The translations under genes and the position numbers were made by a program. 64,000 nt of DNA from Brachyspira hyodysenteriae ATCC 27164 (GTDB lineage: Bacteria > Spirochaetota > Brachyspiria > Brachyspirales > Brachyspiraceae), in assembly GCF_001676785.2 (NCBI RefSeq), contig NZ_CP015910.2, positions 434,001 to 498,000 on the forward strand. The letters run 5' to 3'. Positions within the stretch are counted from its first letter, which is position 1, and every line of letters starts with the position of its first letter. Shown here one piece after another: positions 56,456-63,603 of this stretch. The notes below the pieces were generated by a model. It worked only from the letters and a program-made list of their open reading frames with translations, had not been told where the DNA came from and ran no database searches.

Positions 56456-57478
56456 TTATCTTTTTACATCTAAACCATTTTCAGATTTCATTAAATTTAT
56501 TACCTCATCTTTTGTGGTTAAATTCCAATCACCAGGTATACTATGCTTTATACAAAATGAAGCAGTGGCAAATTCTAATATATCCTGATAATTGTCAAAT
56601 AGCTGTATACCTGAAAGTATTCCGGCAGCAAATGAATCTCCAGTTCCTATTCTGTCAATAATATTTTTTATATAGTATTTTTTTGATTTATATAAATTTT
56701 TATTAGTATATAACATACTATATATATTATTATGATTAGAACTTACAGTTTCTCTTTTTGTTGTTATTACCATTTCTAATGAATATTTATCGATTAATTG
56801 CTGCATAATATACTTATAATCTTCGTCGTTTATATTTCCGTCTACATCAGCATTACTTTTTATACCTAATATTTTTACAGCATCATATTCATTAGCAAAT
56901 ACTATATCAGAATATTGTACAATTTCAGGCATTACTTCCTCTATAGTTTTGCCGTATTTCCATAATTTTTTTCTATAATTTATATCGCATGACACTTTTA
57001 CATTTCTTTTTTTTGCTTCTTTTACTGCAAATAGTGTAAGATCAGCAGCAGTCTGACTTATTGCAGGTGTTACTCCGCTTATATGAAAATATGAGGCATC
57101 TTTAAACACTTTATCCCAATCAAAATCTTCTATTAAAGCCATAGATATAGAAGAATACTCTCTGTCATAAATAACATTAGAAGTTCTATAGTTATTTCCA
57201 GTATCTACAAAGTATATACCTAGTCTTTTTCCTTCCCAAGATATCGCAGATGTATCAACTCTATGACTTAATAATAATTCTTCAACCTTTTTTCCTATGG
57301 CATTATTAGGAAGTGCTGTTACATATCTGCTTTTTAATCCGAATATAGAAGCCAAAACGCAAATATTAGCTTCCACACCTCCGAATGTTGCATTGAGTTT
57401 TGATGATTGAAATAATCTTTCATTATCTACCGATGAGAGTCTTAACATTATCTCTCCGAAACCTACTATGTATGACAT
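56456..57478 (-). CDS. kdgK: 2-keto-3-deoxygluconate kinase
   Basis: Phosphorylates KDG to KDPG with ATP, between UxuA and Eda. The 340-residue PfkB/ribokinase-family protein has GEIMLRLSSVDNERLFQS, FGGVEANICVLASIFG (substrate loop), and the C-terminal signature IDRIGTGDSFAAGILSGI with the catalytic Asp. Other PfkB sugar kinases are possible by sequence alone, but the opening and the locus fit KdgK well. It ends 5 bp from the stop of gntR on the other strand and has its own promoter with an ATACTAGTAT site. Confidence 0.92.
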   Translation of the reverse strand: MSYIVGFGEIMLRLSSVDNERLFQSSKLNATFGGVEANICVLASIFGLKSRYVTALPNNAIGKKVEELLLSHRVDTSAISWEGKRLGIYFVDTGNNYRTSNVIYDREYSSISMALIEDFDWDKVFKDASYFHISGVTPAISQTAADLTLFAVKEAKKRNVKVSCDINYRKKLWKYGKTIEEVMPEIVQYSDIVFANEYDAVKILGIKSNADVDGNINDEDYKYIMQQLIDKYSLEMVITTKRETVSSNHNNIYSMLYTNKNLYKSKKYYIKNIIDRIGTGDSFAAGILSGIQLFDNYQDILEFATASFCIKHSIPGDWNLTTKDEVINLMKSENGLDVKR

Positions 57479-57501
57479 TTTTTATTACCTCTATTATTTA
57501 T

Positions 57502-57560
57502 ATACTAGTATGTCAATATGATTATAATAATATGATAGTACACTAAATATCAATTGTCAA
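57502..57560 (-). promoter_or_regulatory. kdgK promoter region with ATACTAGTAT operator
   Basis: On the minus strand TTGACA (57555-57560), 17 bp, TATCAT (57532-57537), with the palindrome ATACTAGTAT (57502-57511) just downstream of the expected start of transcription. A second TTGACA (57511-57516) abuts the operator and could be an alternative -35 box. Confidence 0.65.
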
Positions 57561-57595
57561 ATAAATATTAAAAAAATTATTTATTATATAAACAA

Positions 57596-57627
57596 AAAAG
57601 GCTAAATATATAAATATTTAACCTTTT
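57596..57627 (-). terminator. Terminator after the thioredoxin-like genes
   Basis: AAAAGGCTAAATAT (57596-57609) with ATATTTAACCTTTT (57614-57627); the mismatch is a wobble pair on the minus strand and T's follow there. Confidence 0.8.
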
Positions 57628-57651
57628 ATAATTTTGAGAATAAGAAAAATA

Positions 57652-57993
57652 CTATAGATTTTCTTTTAGGATTTTAATGATCTCTTCTTTACTTAGAACT
57701 TTACCATATGAAAGAACTTTATCATCTAATAATAGGGCAGGAGTTGACATTACTCCGTAAGAAGCAATTTCAGCCATATCTTCTACATATTTAATAGCTA
57801 AATCAAGTTTTGCTTCTTCTATAGCAGCTATTGTATTTTCCTCTAATTTTTTACAATTAGAGCATCCTGTACCTAATATTTTTACTCTTGCTTCTATAGG
57901 TGATTCTTTTATAGTTTCCTCTTCAACGAAGGGGGTAATAGAAGGACCTCAGCCGCATCCGCCTTTCCCAAATAATATATCTTTTAATGACAT
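57652..57993 (-). CDS. Thioredoxin-fold selenoprotein with CGU motif (in-frame UGA)
   Basis: A 113-residue small thioredoxin of the MTH895/TM0996 (redox-active disulfide 2) type, if UGA at 57951-57949 is read as selenocysteine at residue 15. The frame opens with AAGGAG and ATG 57993, runs MSLKDILFGKGGCG, then UGA, then GPSITPFVEEETIKESPIEA, and enters the thioredoxin fold KILGTGCSNCKKLEENT (CxxC at 44 and 47) and VMSTPALLLDDKVLSYGKVL (cis-Pro). No second start with a ribosome site lies after UGA. The coding match on both sides of UGA to the Cys paralogue at 58421-58732 (KCICGGLC there) argues against a chance stop. The gene closes a cluster with arsenic transport genes. Redox work on metalloid or thiol substrates is inferred. 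Confidence 0.85.
57918..57934 (-). promoter_or_regulatory. Candidate bacterial SECIS hairpin of the first selenoprotein
   Basis: Starting 15 nt after the UGA, CCCCTTC pairs with GAAGAGG (minus strand; one C-A mismatch) around the tri-loop GUU, which sits 22-24 nt after UGA. Bacterial SECIS elements lie in the coding region directly after UGA, with a small apical loop containing G and U. Confidence 0.6.
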
Positions 57994-58017
57994 ACTTACT
58001 CCTTTTTTATCATTTTA

Positions 58018-58335
58018 TTATAATTTTTCTTTTAAAATATTAACTATTTTTTCTCTATCCAAGACCTCTCCATAAGATATAAGTTCATCATTTACAATAA
58101 GAGCAGGCAAAGTCATAACTCCGTAATATGACATACTTCCTTTGCTGTCAGTATATTTTATGGATAAATCTAAATTTAGATCTAATATAGCTCTTCTTAA
58201 ATTATCAAGCATATCAAGAGAATTTTTATCATCATTCCCTAAAAGCAGTATTTTTTCTACTTCTCTTTCTATACCCTCATCCTCTAGAGGGTCAGGCAAA
58301 CATCCTCAGCCAAATTGTATTTTTTCTATAGCCAT
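58018..58335 (-). CDS. Thioredoxin-fold selenoprotein with UGC motif and no CxxC (in-frame UGA)
   Basis: A 105-residue paralogue of its neighbours if UGA at 58308-58306 is read as selenocysteine at residue 10. ATG 58335 follows GGAGG closely and the frame reads MAIEKIQFG, UGA, GCLPDPLEDEGIEREVEKILLLG. The thioredoxin fold is kept (YYGVMTLPALIVNDELISYGEVLDREKIVNILKEKL, with cis-Pro), but the CxxC of the other two copies is replaced: aligned residues are Asn34 and Lys37 in GNDDKNS. So Sec10 and Cys12 (U-G-C) are the only visible redox residues. A start at the later Met-less stretch is not supported, since no ATG with a ribosome site lies between UGA and the fold. The next gene starts 24 bp after its stop. 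Confidence 0.82.
58273..58292 (-). promoter_or_regulatory. Candidate bacterial SECIS hairpin of the second selenoprotein
   Basis: Starting 14 nt after the UGA, ACCCTC pairs perfectly with GAGGGT around the 8-nt loop UAGAGGAU, which lies 20-27 nt after UGA. This matches the position of the hairpin in the neighbouring gene. Confidence 0.62.
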
Positions 58336-58363
58336 AATATACCTCCAAAGTTAGTATATACAT

Positions 58364-58391
58364 ATTATAGGTATATATAGAATAATTGCAA
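58364..58391 (-). promoter_or_regulatory. Promoter of the two selenoprotein genes
   Basis: On the minus strand TTGCAA (58386-58391), 16 bp, TATAAT (58364-58369), 29 bp before ATG 58335. Confidence 0.6.
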
Positions 58392-58420
58392 ATTTAAAAA
58401 TTAAAAAAATCATACATTTT

Positions 58421-58732
58421 TTACAATTTATCTTTTAATAGTTCAATTATTTCATCTTTATTCAGTACTTTACCATAAGATAATACATTTTCATCTAATA
58501 CTAAGCTAGGTGTGGATATAACTCCATAGGCAGCTATTTTTTCTATATCATAGACATGTCCTACTGTTAAATTAACTCCCATATCTTTTAAAGCTTTTAA
58601 TGTGTTTTCTTCTAATTTTTTACAATTAAGACAGCCTGTACCTAATATTTTTATTCTTGCATTTTCTTCAGATGTATCTGAGCATAATCCGCCGCAGATG
58701 CATTTTGATTTTTTATTGTTATTAAAAAACAT
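58421..58732 (-). CDS. Small thioredoxin-fold protein, Cys paralogue of the selenoproteins
   Basis: A 103-residue cytoplasmic thioredoxin-fold protein with an N-terminal Cys cluster CICGGLC (C11, C13, C17), then the fold KILGTGCLNCKKLEENTLKAL (CxxC at 34 and 37) and VISTPSLVLDENVLSYGKVL. It aligns end to end with the protein at 57652-57993, and C13 falls at or next to the selenocysteine position. Proteins of this group often sit beside ArsP-like permeases and ArsR regulators. AAAGGAG precedes the ATG. A promoter of its own is likely. Confidence 0.92.
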   Translation of the reverse strand: MFFNNNKKSKCICGGLCSDTSEENARIKILGTGCLNCKKLEENTLKALKDMGVNLTVGHVYDIEKIAAYGVISTPSLVLDENVLSYGKVLNKDEIIELLKDKL

Positions 58733-58764
58733 AATTTACTCCTTTTTATAGTTTTTTATTATTG

Positions 58765-58793
58765 ATATCACCTAAACAACTATATTTTGTCAA
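58765..58793 (-). promoter_or_regulatory. Promoter of the Cys thioredoxin-like gene
   Basis: On the minus strand TTGACA (58788-58793), 17 bp, TGATAT (58765-58770), 33 bp before the start codon. Confidence 0.55.
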
Positions 58794-58823
58794 AAATAAA
58801 TTTATATTTTTGTTTTTATATCT

Positions 58824-58925
58824 GAGGCTTTGTCCACCGCGAAGCGTACCAGTAGGGTAAGCTCCCACTTCTTTTATTGCTACAGGTACAGCCCACCTCA
58901 CGAAGTGTGCCTATGGAAGGCGAAA
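58824..58925. repeat. GC-rich intergenic repeat pair with GAA-loop hairpins
   Basis: In the gene-free stretch 58733-59092 two similar units occur about 60 bp apart: CCACCGCGAAGCGTACC (58834-58850) and CCACCTCACGAAGTGTGCC (58893-58911). Each folds into a small hairpin with a GAA loop, CGC-GAA-GCG and CAC-GAA-GTG, and the middle pair differs in a compensating way. The GC content stands far above the surroundings. Confidence 0.6.
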
Positions 58926-59015
58926 AGCTATGTTTTAGCGTAAATTTAATATTTTATATTACATGTAAAACATAATTAGTATTATTTAGTACTCATTTTA
59001 TACTTGCACTTTTTG

Positions 59016-59041
59016 CAACTTTTTGCGGCGGGAAAAAGTTG
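59016..59041. repeat. Hairpin with GC-rich loop
   Basis: CAACTTTTT (59016-59024) and AAAAAGTTG (59033-59041) form a 9-bp stem around GCGGCGGG. It looks like a repeat-type intergenic element; no coding content. Confidence 0.55.
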
Positions 59042-59065
59042 AATAAAAAAATTGACAAACTTAAA

Positions 59066-59089
59066 AATTTTTAGTATCTACTAAAAATT
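59066..59089 (-). terminator. Terminator after the ArsP-like permease gene
   Basis: AATTTTTAGTA and TACTAAAAATT (59066-59076, 59079-59089) form an 11-bp perfect inverted repeat with a 2-nt gap, 3 bp after the permease stop codon; T's follow on the minus strand. Confidence 0.65.
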
Positions 59090-59092
59090 AAA

Positions 59093-60106
59093 TCATACAA
59101 AAAGAAAATAAAAATTATTGAATAAGTATCCAATAATAATTATTCCCAAAGTTACTATAAATACAAAAAACATTAAAAGAGGCATTTTTACTGCTTTTTT
59201 TAGCATAATAATAGATGGTAAAGATAAAGCAGTAACAGACATCATAAATGATAAGATAGTACCAAGTCCAGCACCTTTATAAAATAAACTTTCAGCTATA
59301 GGTAAAGTTCCGAATATATCAGCATACATTGGAATTCCTACTAAAGATGCTAAAGGCACAGAATACCAATTATTTTTTCCTAATATTGTATCTATCCACT
59401 GAGAAGGTATAACATTATGAATAAAAGCACCAATACCTACTCCTATAAAAATATATAAATAAACTTTTTTGATAGTTTGTATAACCTGTTCTTTTGAATA
59501 TATTAATCTTTCTTTTTTTGTCATAGTTTGTATCGCTATTTCTGTATTATTCATTTTTATATTTTTTATAAAGTCTTCTAAATATTTTTCCATTTTTAGT
59601 TTACCTATCAAGGTACCTCCAAGAACTGCAAGTATAAGACCAACTATTACATAAGCAATTGCAATCTTCATACCGAATATACTTGATAAAAGTATCAAAG
59701 AAGCTAAATCTACTAATGGAGATGATATTAAAAATGAAAATGCCATTGAAATAGGTATTCCTGCTGAAGTAAAACCTATAAAAAGAGGAATCGATGAACA
59801 TGAACAAAATGGCGTAACAGTTCCAAGTAAAGCTGCTAATATATTCGCTGATATTCCATTAAATCTGCCCAATATTTTTTTTGTTCTTTCAGGCGGAAAA
59901 AATGACTGAATATATGATATACAAAATATAAGAACTGATAACAGTACAAATATTTTGATAACATCATAAATAAAAAATTGTATTATTCCTTTAACTGTTT
60001 CTGATAAGGCAAAATTATTTAATATATTTCCTATTAAAGTATTAAGCCATTTCATTGATATTATTTGATCTTGTATAAAGATGAATATTGATTTTATAAT
60101 TTCCAT
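59093..60106 (-). CDS. ArsP/UPF0718-family permease
   Basis: A 337-residue inner-membrane permease with about eight helices. The diagnostic motif is LGTVTPFCSCSSIPLFIGFTSAG, with the CSC cysteines that bind trivalent arsenicals in ArsP, followed by FSFLISSPLVDLASLILL; the second half repeats GIPMYADIFGTLPIAESLF. ArsP exports trivalent organoarsenicals, while other UPF0718 members have unknown cargo. The neighbours ACR3 and ArsR support an arsenic role. It lies 51 bp after acr3 in the same transcript. Confidence 0.87.
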   Translation of the reverse strand: MEIIKSIFIFIQDQIISMKWLNTLIGNILNNFALSETVKGIIQFFIYDVIKIFVLLSVLIFCISYIQSFFPPERTKKILGRFNGISANILAALLGTVTPFCSCSSIPLFIGFTSAGIPISMAFSFLISSPLVDLASLILLSSIFGMKIAIAYVIVGLILAVLGGTLIGKLKMEKYLEDFIKNIKMNNTEIAIQTMTKKERLIYSKEQVIQTIKKVYLYIFIGVGIGAFIHNVIPSQWIDTILGKNNWYSVPLASLVGIPMYADIFGTLPIAESLFYKGAGLGTILSFMMSVTALSLPSIIMLKKAVKMPLLMFFVFIVTLGIIIIGYLFNNFYFLFV

Positions 60107-60157
60107 TTTTTATAACTCCTAATTTATTAAAAAAATTATATTGTTAATTTCTTATTA

Positions 60158-61201
60158 TTAATTTTTGAATTTATTTTTTGTGGCATTTGCTATTTTTACA
60201 AGAGTAAGCATTACAGGTACTTCTACCAATACGCCTACAATTGTTGCAAGTGCCGCTCCGGAATTAACTCCGAATAATGATACAGCTACGGCAACAGCAA
60301 GCTCAAAGAAATTTGATGCCCCTATCATTCCTGCAGGTGCCGCTACATTATGAGGAAGTTTTAATAAATAGCTTGCAATATATGCTATAAAAAATATTAA
60401 AAAGGTTTGTAATATTAAAGGTATAGCTATCAAAATTATATGAATAGGGTTAGATAGTATTACATTTCCTTGAAAGCTGAATAATAATATTAATGTTAAT
60501 AGCAGTCCTATTATTGTTATATTATCAAATTTATGTATAAAAGTATTATTGAAATATTCTATTCCTTTTTTACTGCATACATAAACTCTTGTAATAATTC
60601 CTGCTGTTAATGGTATAAGTACAAATAACACAACAGATAAAAATAATGTATCCCAAGGAACTGTAACATTCGATATTCCTAATAAAAATTTTACTATAGG
60701 AACGAATGCTATAAGTATTATTAAATCATTAGTTGCAACCTGCACTACAGTATATGATGGATTTCCATTTGTTAATGCACTCCAAACAAATACCATAGCA
60801 GTACATGGAGCAGCTCCTAAAAGTACAGCACCAACTAAATATTCTTTTGCTAAATCTTTTGGTATAAAATTATTGAGTATAGTATAAAAAAAGAAAGAAG
60901 CTATAAAAAACATAGTAAAAGGTTTTATAAGCCAATTTACAATCCAAGTAACAAATAAACCTTGAGGATTTTTTGTAATATTTTTTATACTTTGAAAATC
61001 AACACTCATCATCATAGGATATATCATAAGCCATATTAATATTGCTATGGGTATAGAAACATTTGCATATTCAAATTTATTTAATGTATTTGGGATTATA
61101 GGCAGGAATTTAGATATTAATACTCCTATAATCATGCATATAAATACCCATAAAGTTAAATATTTCTGAAAAAAACTTATAGACTCTTTCTTATTTTCCA
61201 T
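60158..61201 (-). CDS. acr3: ACR3-family arsenite efflux permease
   Basis: Exports arsenite (and possibly antimonite) using the proton gradient. The 347-residue protein has about ten helices with family motifs YANVSIPIAILIWLMIYPMMMSVDF, GAVLLGAAPCTAMVFVWSALTNGNPSYTVVQVATNDLI (the essential Cys in APCTAMV) and GASNFFELAVAVAVSLFGVNSGAALATIVGVLVEVPVML (essential Glu). It follows arsR by 38 bp. No arsenate reductase gene of the ArsC type is seen nearby, so the operon would act on trivalent arsenic or use another reductant system. Confidence 0.95.
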   Translation of the reverse strand: MENKKESISFFQKYLTLWVFICMIIGVLISKFLPIIPNTLNKFEYANVSIPIAILIWLMIYPMMMSVDFQSIKNITKNPQGLFVTWIVNWLIKPFTMFFIASFFFYTILNNFIPKDLAKEYLVGAVLLGAAPCTAMVFVWSALTNGNPSYTVVQVATNDLIILIAFVPIVKFLLGISNVTVPWDTLFLSVVLFVLIPLTAGIITRVYVCSKKGIEYFNNTFIHKFDNITIIGLLLTLILLFSFQGNVILSNPIHIILIAIPLILQTFLIFFIAYIASYLLKLPHNVAAPAGMIGASNFFELAVAVAVSLFGVNSGAALATIVGVLVEVPVMLTLVKIANATKNKFKN

Positions 61202-61239
61202 TATAAAATACTCCTAAATATTATCTTTAATATTATTTT

Positions 61240-61551
61240 TTAATCGCATAGAGTTTTTATTTTTTTGTCTTTACTAATTTTTGATGAATAGTAATTCAAA
61301 ACATTTTTTGCTCTTTCAAAACCTTCTTTGTTTATGCTGTAATAAGTCCATTTGCCTTCTTTTCTTGGTATCACTACTTCAGCATCGCATAATATTTTCA
61401 TATGATTCGATAATGTAGACTGCACTATTTTTAATTCTTCTAAAAGTTTGCAGGCACATATTTCAGTATCTTTAATCATATCTAATATTTGAAGTCTGTT
61501 TTCATCGCAGAACGCTTTGAATATTACTGCTTCTTTTTTATAGTCTTTCAT
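61240..61551 (-). CDS. arsR: ArsR-family metalloregulator
   Basis: A 103-residue winged-helix repressor that leaves DNA on binding As(III) or Sb(III). The metal site is C32-A-C34 in TEICACKLLEEL at the start of the recognition segment, followed by KIVQSTLSNHMKILCDAEVVIPRKEGKWTYYSI, the usual helix-turn-helix and wing. It heads the arsR-acr3-arsP transcript. A consensus-like operator lies upstream at 61580-61595. Confidence 0.95.
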   Translation of the reverse strand: MKDYKKEAVIFKAFCDENRLQILDMIKDTEICACKLLEELKIVQSTLSNHMKILCDAEVVIPRKEGKWTYYSINKEGFERAKNVLNYYSSKISKDKKIKTLCD

Positions 61552-61579
61552 ATTAATAGTATCCTTATTAAATTTATAT

Positions 61580-61629
61580 ATCGAAGTTTATCGATGCGTT
61601 AATATAGCATACATATCGAAAAATATCAA
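61580..61629 (-). promoter_or_regulatory. arsR promoter with ATCGA-N6-TCGAT operator
   Basis: On the minus strand TTGATA (61624-61629), 17 bp, TATATT (61601-61606). An inverted repeat ATCGA-N6-TCGAT (61580-61595) lies at the transcript start; known ArsR sites have the form ATCAA-N6-TTGAT. Confidence 0.7.
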
Positions 61630-61718
61630 TATATTTTTTATCTTTTTTTATATTATTGAAATAATGCTGTATAATGGTATAATATCTTATTACTATATAA
61701 AATATGGAGTTTGTTATT

Positions 61719-62747
61719 ATGCAAGTTAAAAATTTTGGAAACGGATATCTTTTATATGAATTAAAAAATGAAAATGATATGATATTAAAACTTACAGATA
61801 TAGGGGCATCAATAGCTGGTGTATTTTTCAAAGATAAAAACGGTAAAGAAATTCAGGTATCATTTGGAAGTGATGATTATTCATTTTATTTAAATCCTCA
61901 TGATTATATAGGTGCTTCTGTAGGAAGAATAGCGAACAGAACAATAAATTCAGAATTTACACTTGACGGACAAACATATAAATTAACTAAAAATGATAAT
62001 GGAAAACATCATTTACATGGCGGTGAAAAAGGAATATCATTTCAGCAGTTTGATTCTAAGTTTTTAGATAATCATTCTGTAGTATTTAGCTATAGTTCAA
62101 ATGAAGGTGATGAAGGATATCCTGCCAATATGGATATAGATATAACATATTCTTTGACTGATGATAATGAAATAATCATAGAATATTTTGCAGCAGTTAA
62201 TGCTCCTACACCAATAAATCTTACTAATCATGCTTATTGGAATCTTAATGGGGAAGATACTATATATGATCATGATTTATTTATAGATTCTTCATTTTAT
62301 TTGCCAGTAACAGATGAATGCGTATCTACAGGAGAGATCTTAAAAACAGAAAACACTCCTTTTGATTTTACTAAAACAAAAAAAATAGGTGCTGATATAG
62401 AAAAAGCAAATGGTTATGATAATTGTTTTATATTTAATGAAAAAAATATATTATCCCATACCAATGAAGAAGAAAATAATTTAAATAAATTAAGAGCTTC
62501 ATGCTATAGTGAAAAAACAGGCATTACTTTAGAGCTTTATACTACAAAACCAGCTATGCATTTCTATTCAGGCAATATGCTTAATAATAGAGAAGTTAGA
62601 AATACAGTTTTAAATAAGCATAATGCATTTTGTTTTGAAACAGAGTATTTACCGGGTGCTGTAAACTTCCCGCATTTTCCAAGCATAATATTTGATGCTG
62701 ACAGAAATTACAGTCATAAAACAATATATAAATTATCACTAAAATAA
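61719..62747 (+). CDS. galM: Galactose mutarotase (aldose 1-epimerase)
   Basis: Interconverts alpha and beta anomers of hexoses. The 342-residue protein has LKLTDIGASIAGVFFKDKNG, YIGASVGRIANRTINSEFTLDGQTY, the catalytic His in GKHHLHGGEKG, NLTNHAYWNLNG (second His), and the catalytic Glu in AFCFETEYLPGAVNFPHFPS. I start at ATG 61719 because the upstream in-frame ATGGAG at 61704 supplies the GGAG ribosome site. No galactose genes adjoin it. Confidence 0.93.
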   Translation: MQVKNFGNGYLLYELKNENDMILKLTDIGASIAGVFFKDKNGKEIQVSFGSDDYSFYLNPHDYIGASVGRIANRTINSEFTLDGQTYKLTKNDNGKHHLHGGEKGISFQQFDSKFLDNHSVVFSYSSNEGDEGYPANMDIDITYSLTDDNEIIIEYFAAVNAPTPINLTNHAYWNLNGEDTIYDHDLFIDSSFYLPVTDECVSTGEILKTENTPFDFTKTKKIGADIEKANGYDNCFIFNEKNILSHTNEEENNLNKLRASCYSEKTGITLELYTTKPAMHFYSGNMLNNREVRNTVLNKHNAFCFETEYLPGAVNFPHFPSIIFDADRNYSHKTIYKLSLK

Positions 62748-62784
62748 TTATAAAGAATTATAAAAAATATTTTTGGAAGGATAT

Positions 62785-63432
62785 ATGGAGAGTAACAATA
62801 AAAAATCAATAATAATAGAGCATTATATAGAAAGGGTAAAAGATTTTAATATACCAGAGTATAAAGTGTTAGATTGGGAATCACAGGAAGCTCAGGAGGC
62901 AAGATTTTCTGCTTTGCTTAATCATTTTGATATAAGAAAGTCTATTTTGCTAGATGTTGGCTGCGGGCTTGGACATTTAGCTGAGTATATAGATAAACAG
63001 AATATTAATACTTACTATATTGGTATCGATATAATGCCTGAGATGATTGAGAGGGCTAAGAGTAAAAACTTTAAAAATATCCATCCTCAATTTATGACTA
63101 TAGATTTTTTTAAGAATTCTGATACAAAAGATGATTTTGATTATATATATTCTTCCGGTATATTTAATCTTAATCTTGGAAACAATGAAGAGTTTTTAAA
63201 AAATGCTGTAAAAGATTTTTTGATTGCTGCTAGAAAAGGTGTATGTTTTAATTTGCTTGATATTTCATGCAAAGAAAAATATGGTGATAAATATTATTAC
63301 TATAAAAAAGATGAGGTATTTAATATGATTTGTGATATAGTTAAAGATTTGAATTTACAATGCAAAATAAAAATATCTGATGAGTATTTAAGTAATGATT
63401 TTTCTGTATTCGTAGATTTTTTGCAGTATTAA
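62785..63432 (+). CDS. Class I SAM-dependent methyltransferase
   Basis: A 215-residue Rossmann-fold methyltransferase. Motif I is SILLDVGCGLGHLAEYI, motif II is YYIGIDIMPEMIERAK (Asp binding the SAM ribose), and FDYIYSSGIFNLN gives motif IV. The substrate is not evident. ATG 62785 follows GGAAGG; the upstream TTG at 62773 is not used. It lies 37 bp after galM. Confidence 0.9.
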   Translation: MESNNKKSIIIEHYIERVKDFNIPEYKVLDWESQEAQEARFSALLNHFDIRKSILLDVGCGLGHLAEYIDKQNINTYYIGIDIMPEMIERAKSKNFKNIHPQFMTIDFFKNSDTKDDFDYIYSSGIFNLNLGNNEEFLKNAVKDFLIAARKGVCFNLLDISCKEKYGDKYYYYKKDEVFNMICDIVKDLNLQCKIKISDEYLSNDFSVFVDFLQY

Positions 63433-63470
63433 TAAATATATTTTTCAAAAATATTGCTTATATAATAAAA

Positions 63471-63568
63471 GCTTGGGCGGGAATGCATTTTCTGATTAAG
63501 CATAAAAATAATTGATATTATAATTTTTAATTAAGTAATGAAGAATAAAGGGCGGGGCATGTAATTAA
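63471..63568 (+). repeat. Dispersed GC-box element, half copy C
   Basis: GCTTGGGCGGGAATGC (63471-63486) and GGGCGGGGCATGTAATT (63550-63566) are 75 bp apart, matching the right half of copies A and B (same box order, spacing and orientation). No left half is present. Confidence 0.72.
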
Positions 63569-63603
63569 AGTTTTATGTCTTAAATAAAAATAGGAGCATT
63601 AAA

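Noticed and set aside
58018-58299. A shorter gene starting after the UGA of the second thioredoxin (from codon about 13)
   Set aside because: It would start at a weak TTG codon with no ribosome site, and leaves GGAGG-ATG and nine matching codons upstream unexplained.
57652-58335. Treating the two UGA-containing genes as pseudogenes
   Set aside because: Each has a good ribosome site, one UGA only, intact frame and paralogue similarity on both sides, the same UGA context and a hairpin at the same distance. Two independent nonsense mutations at redox-motif positions are less likely than selenocysteine.
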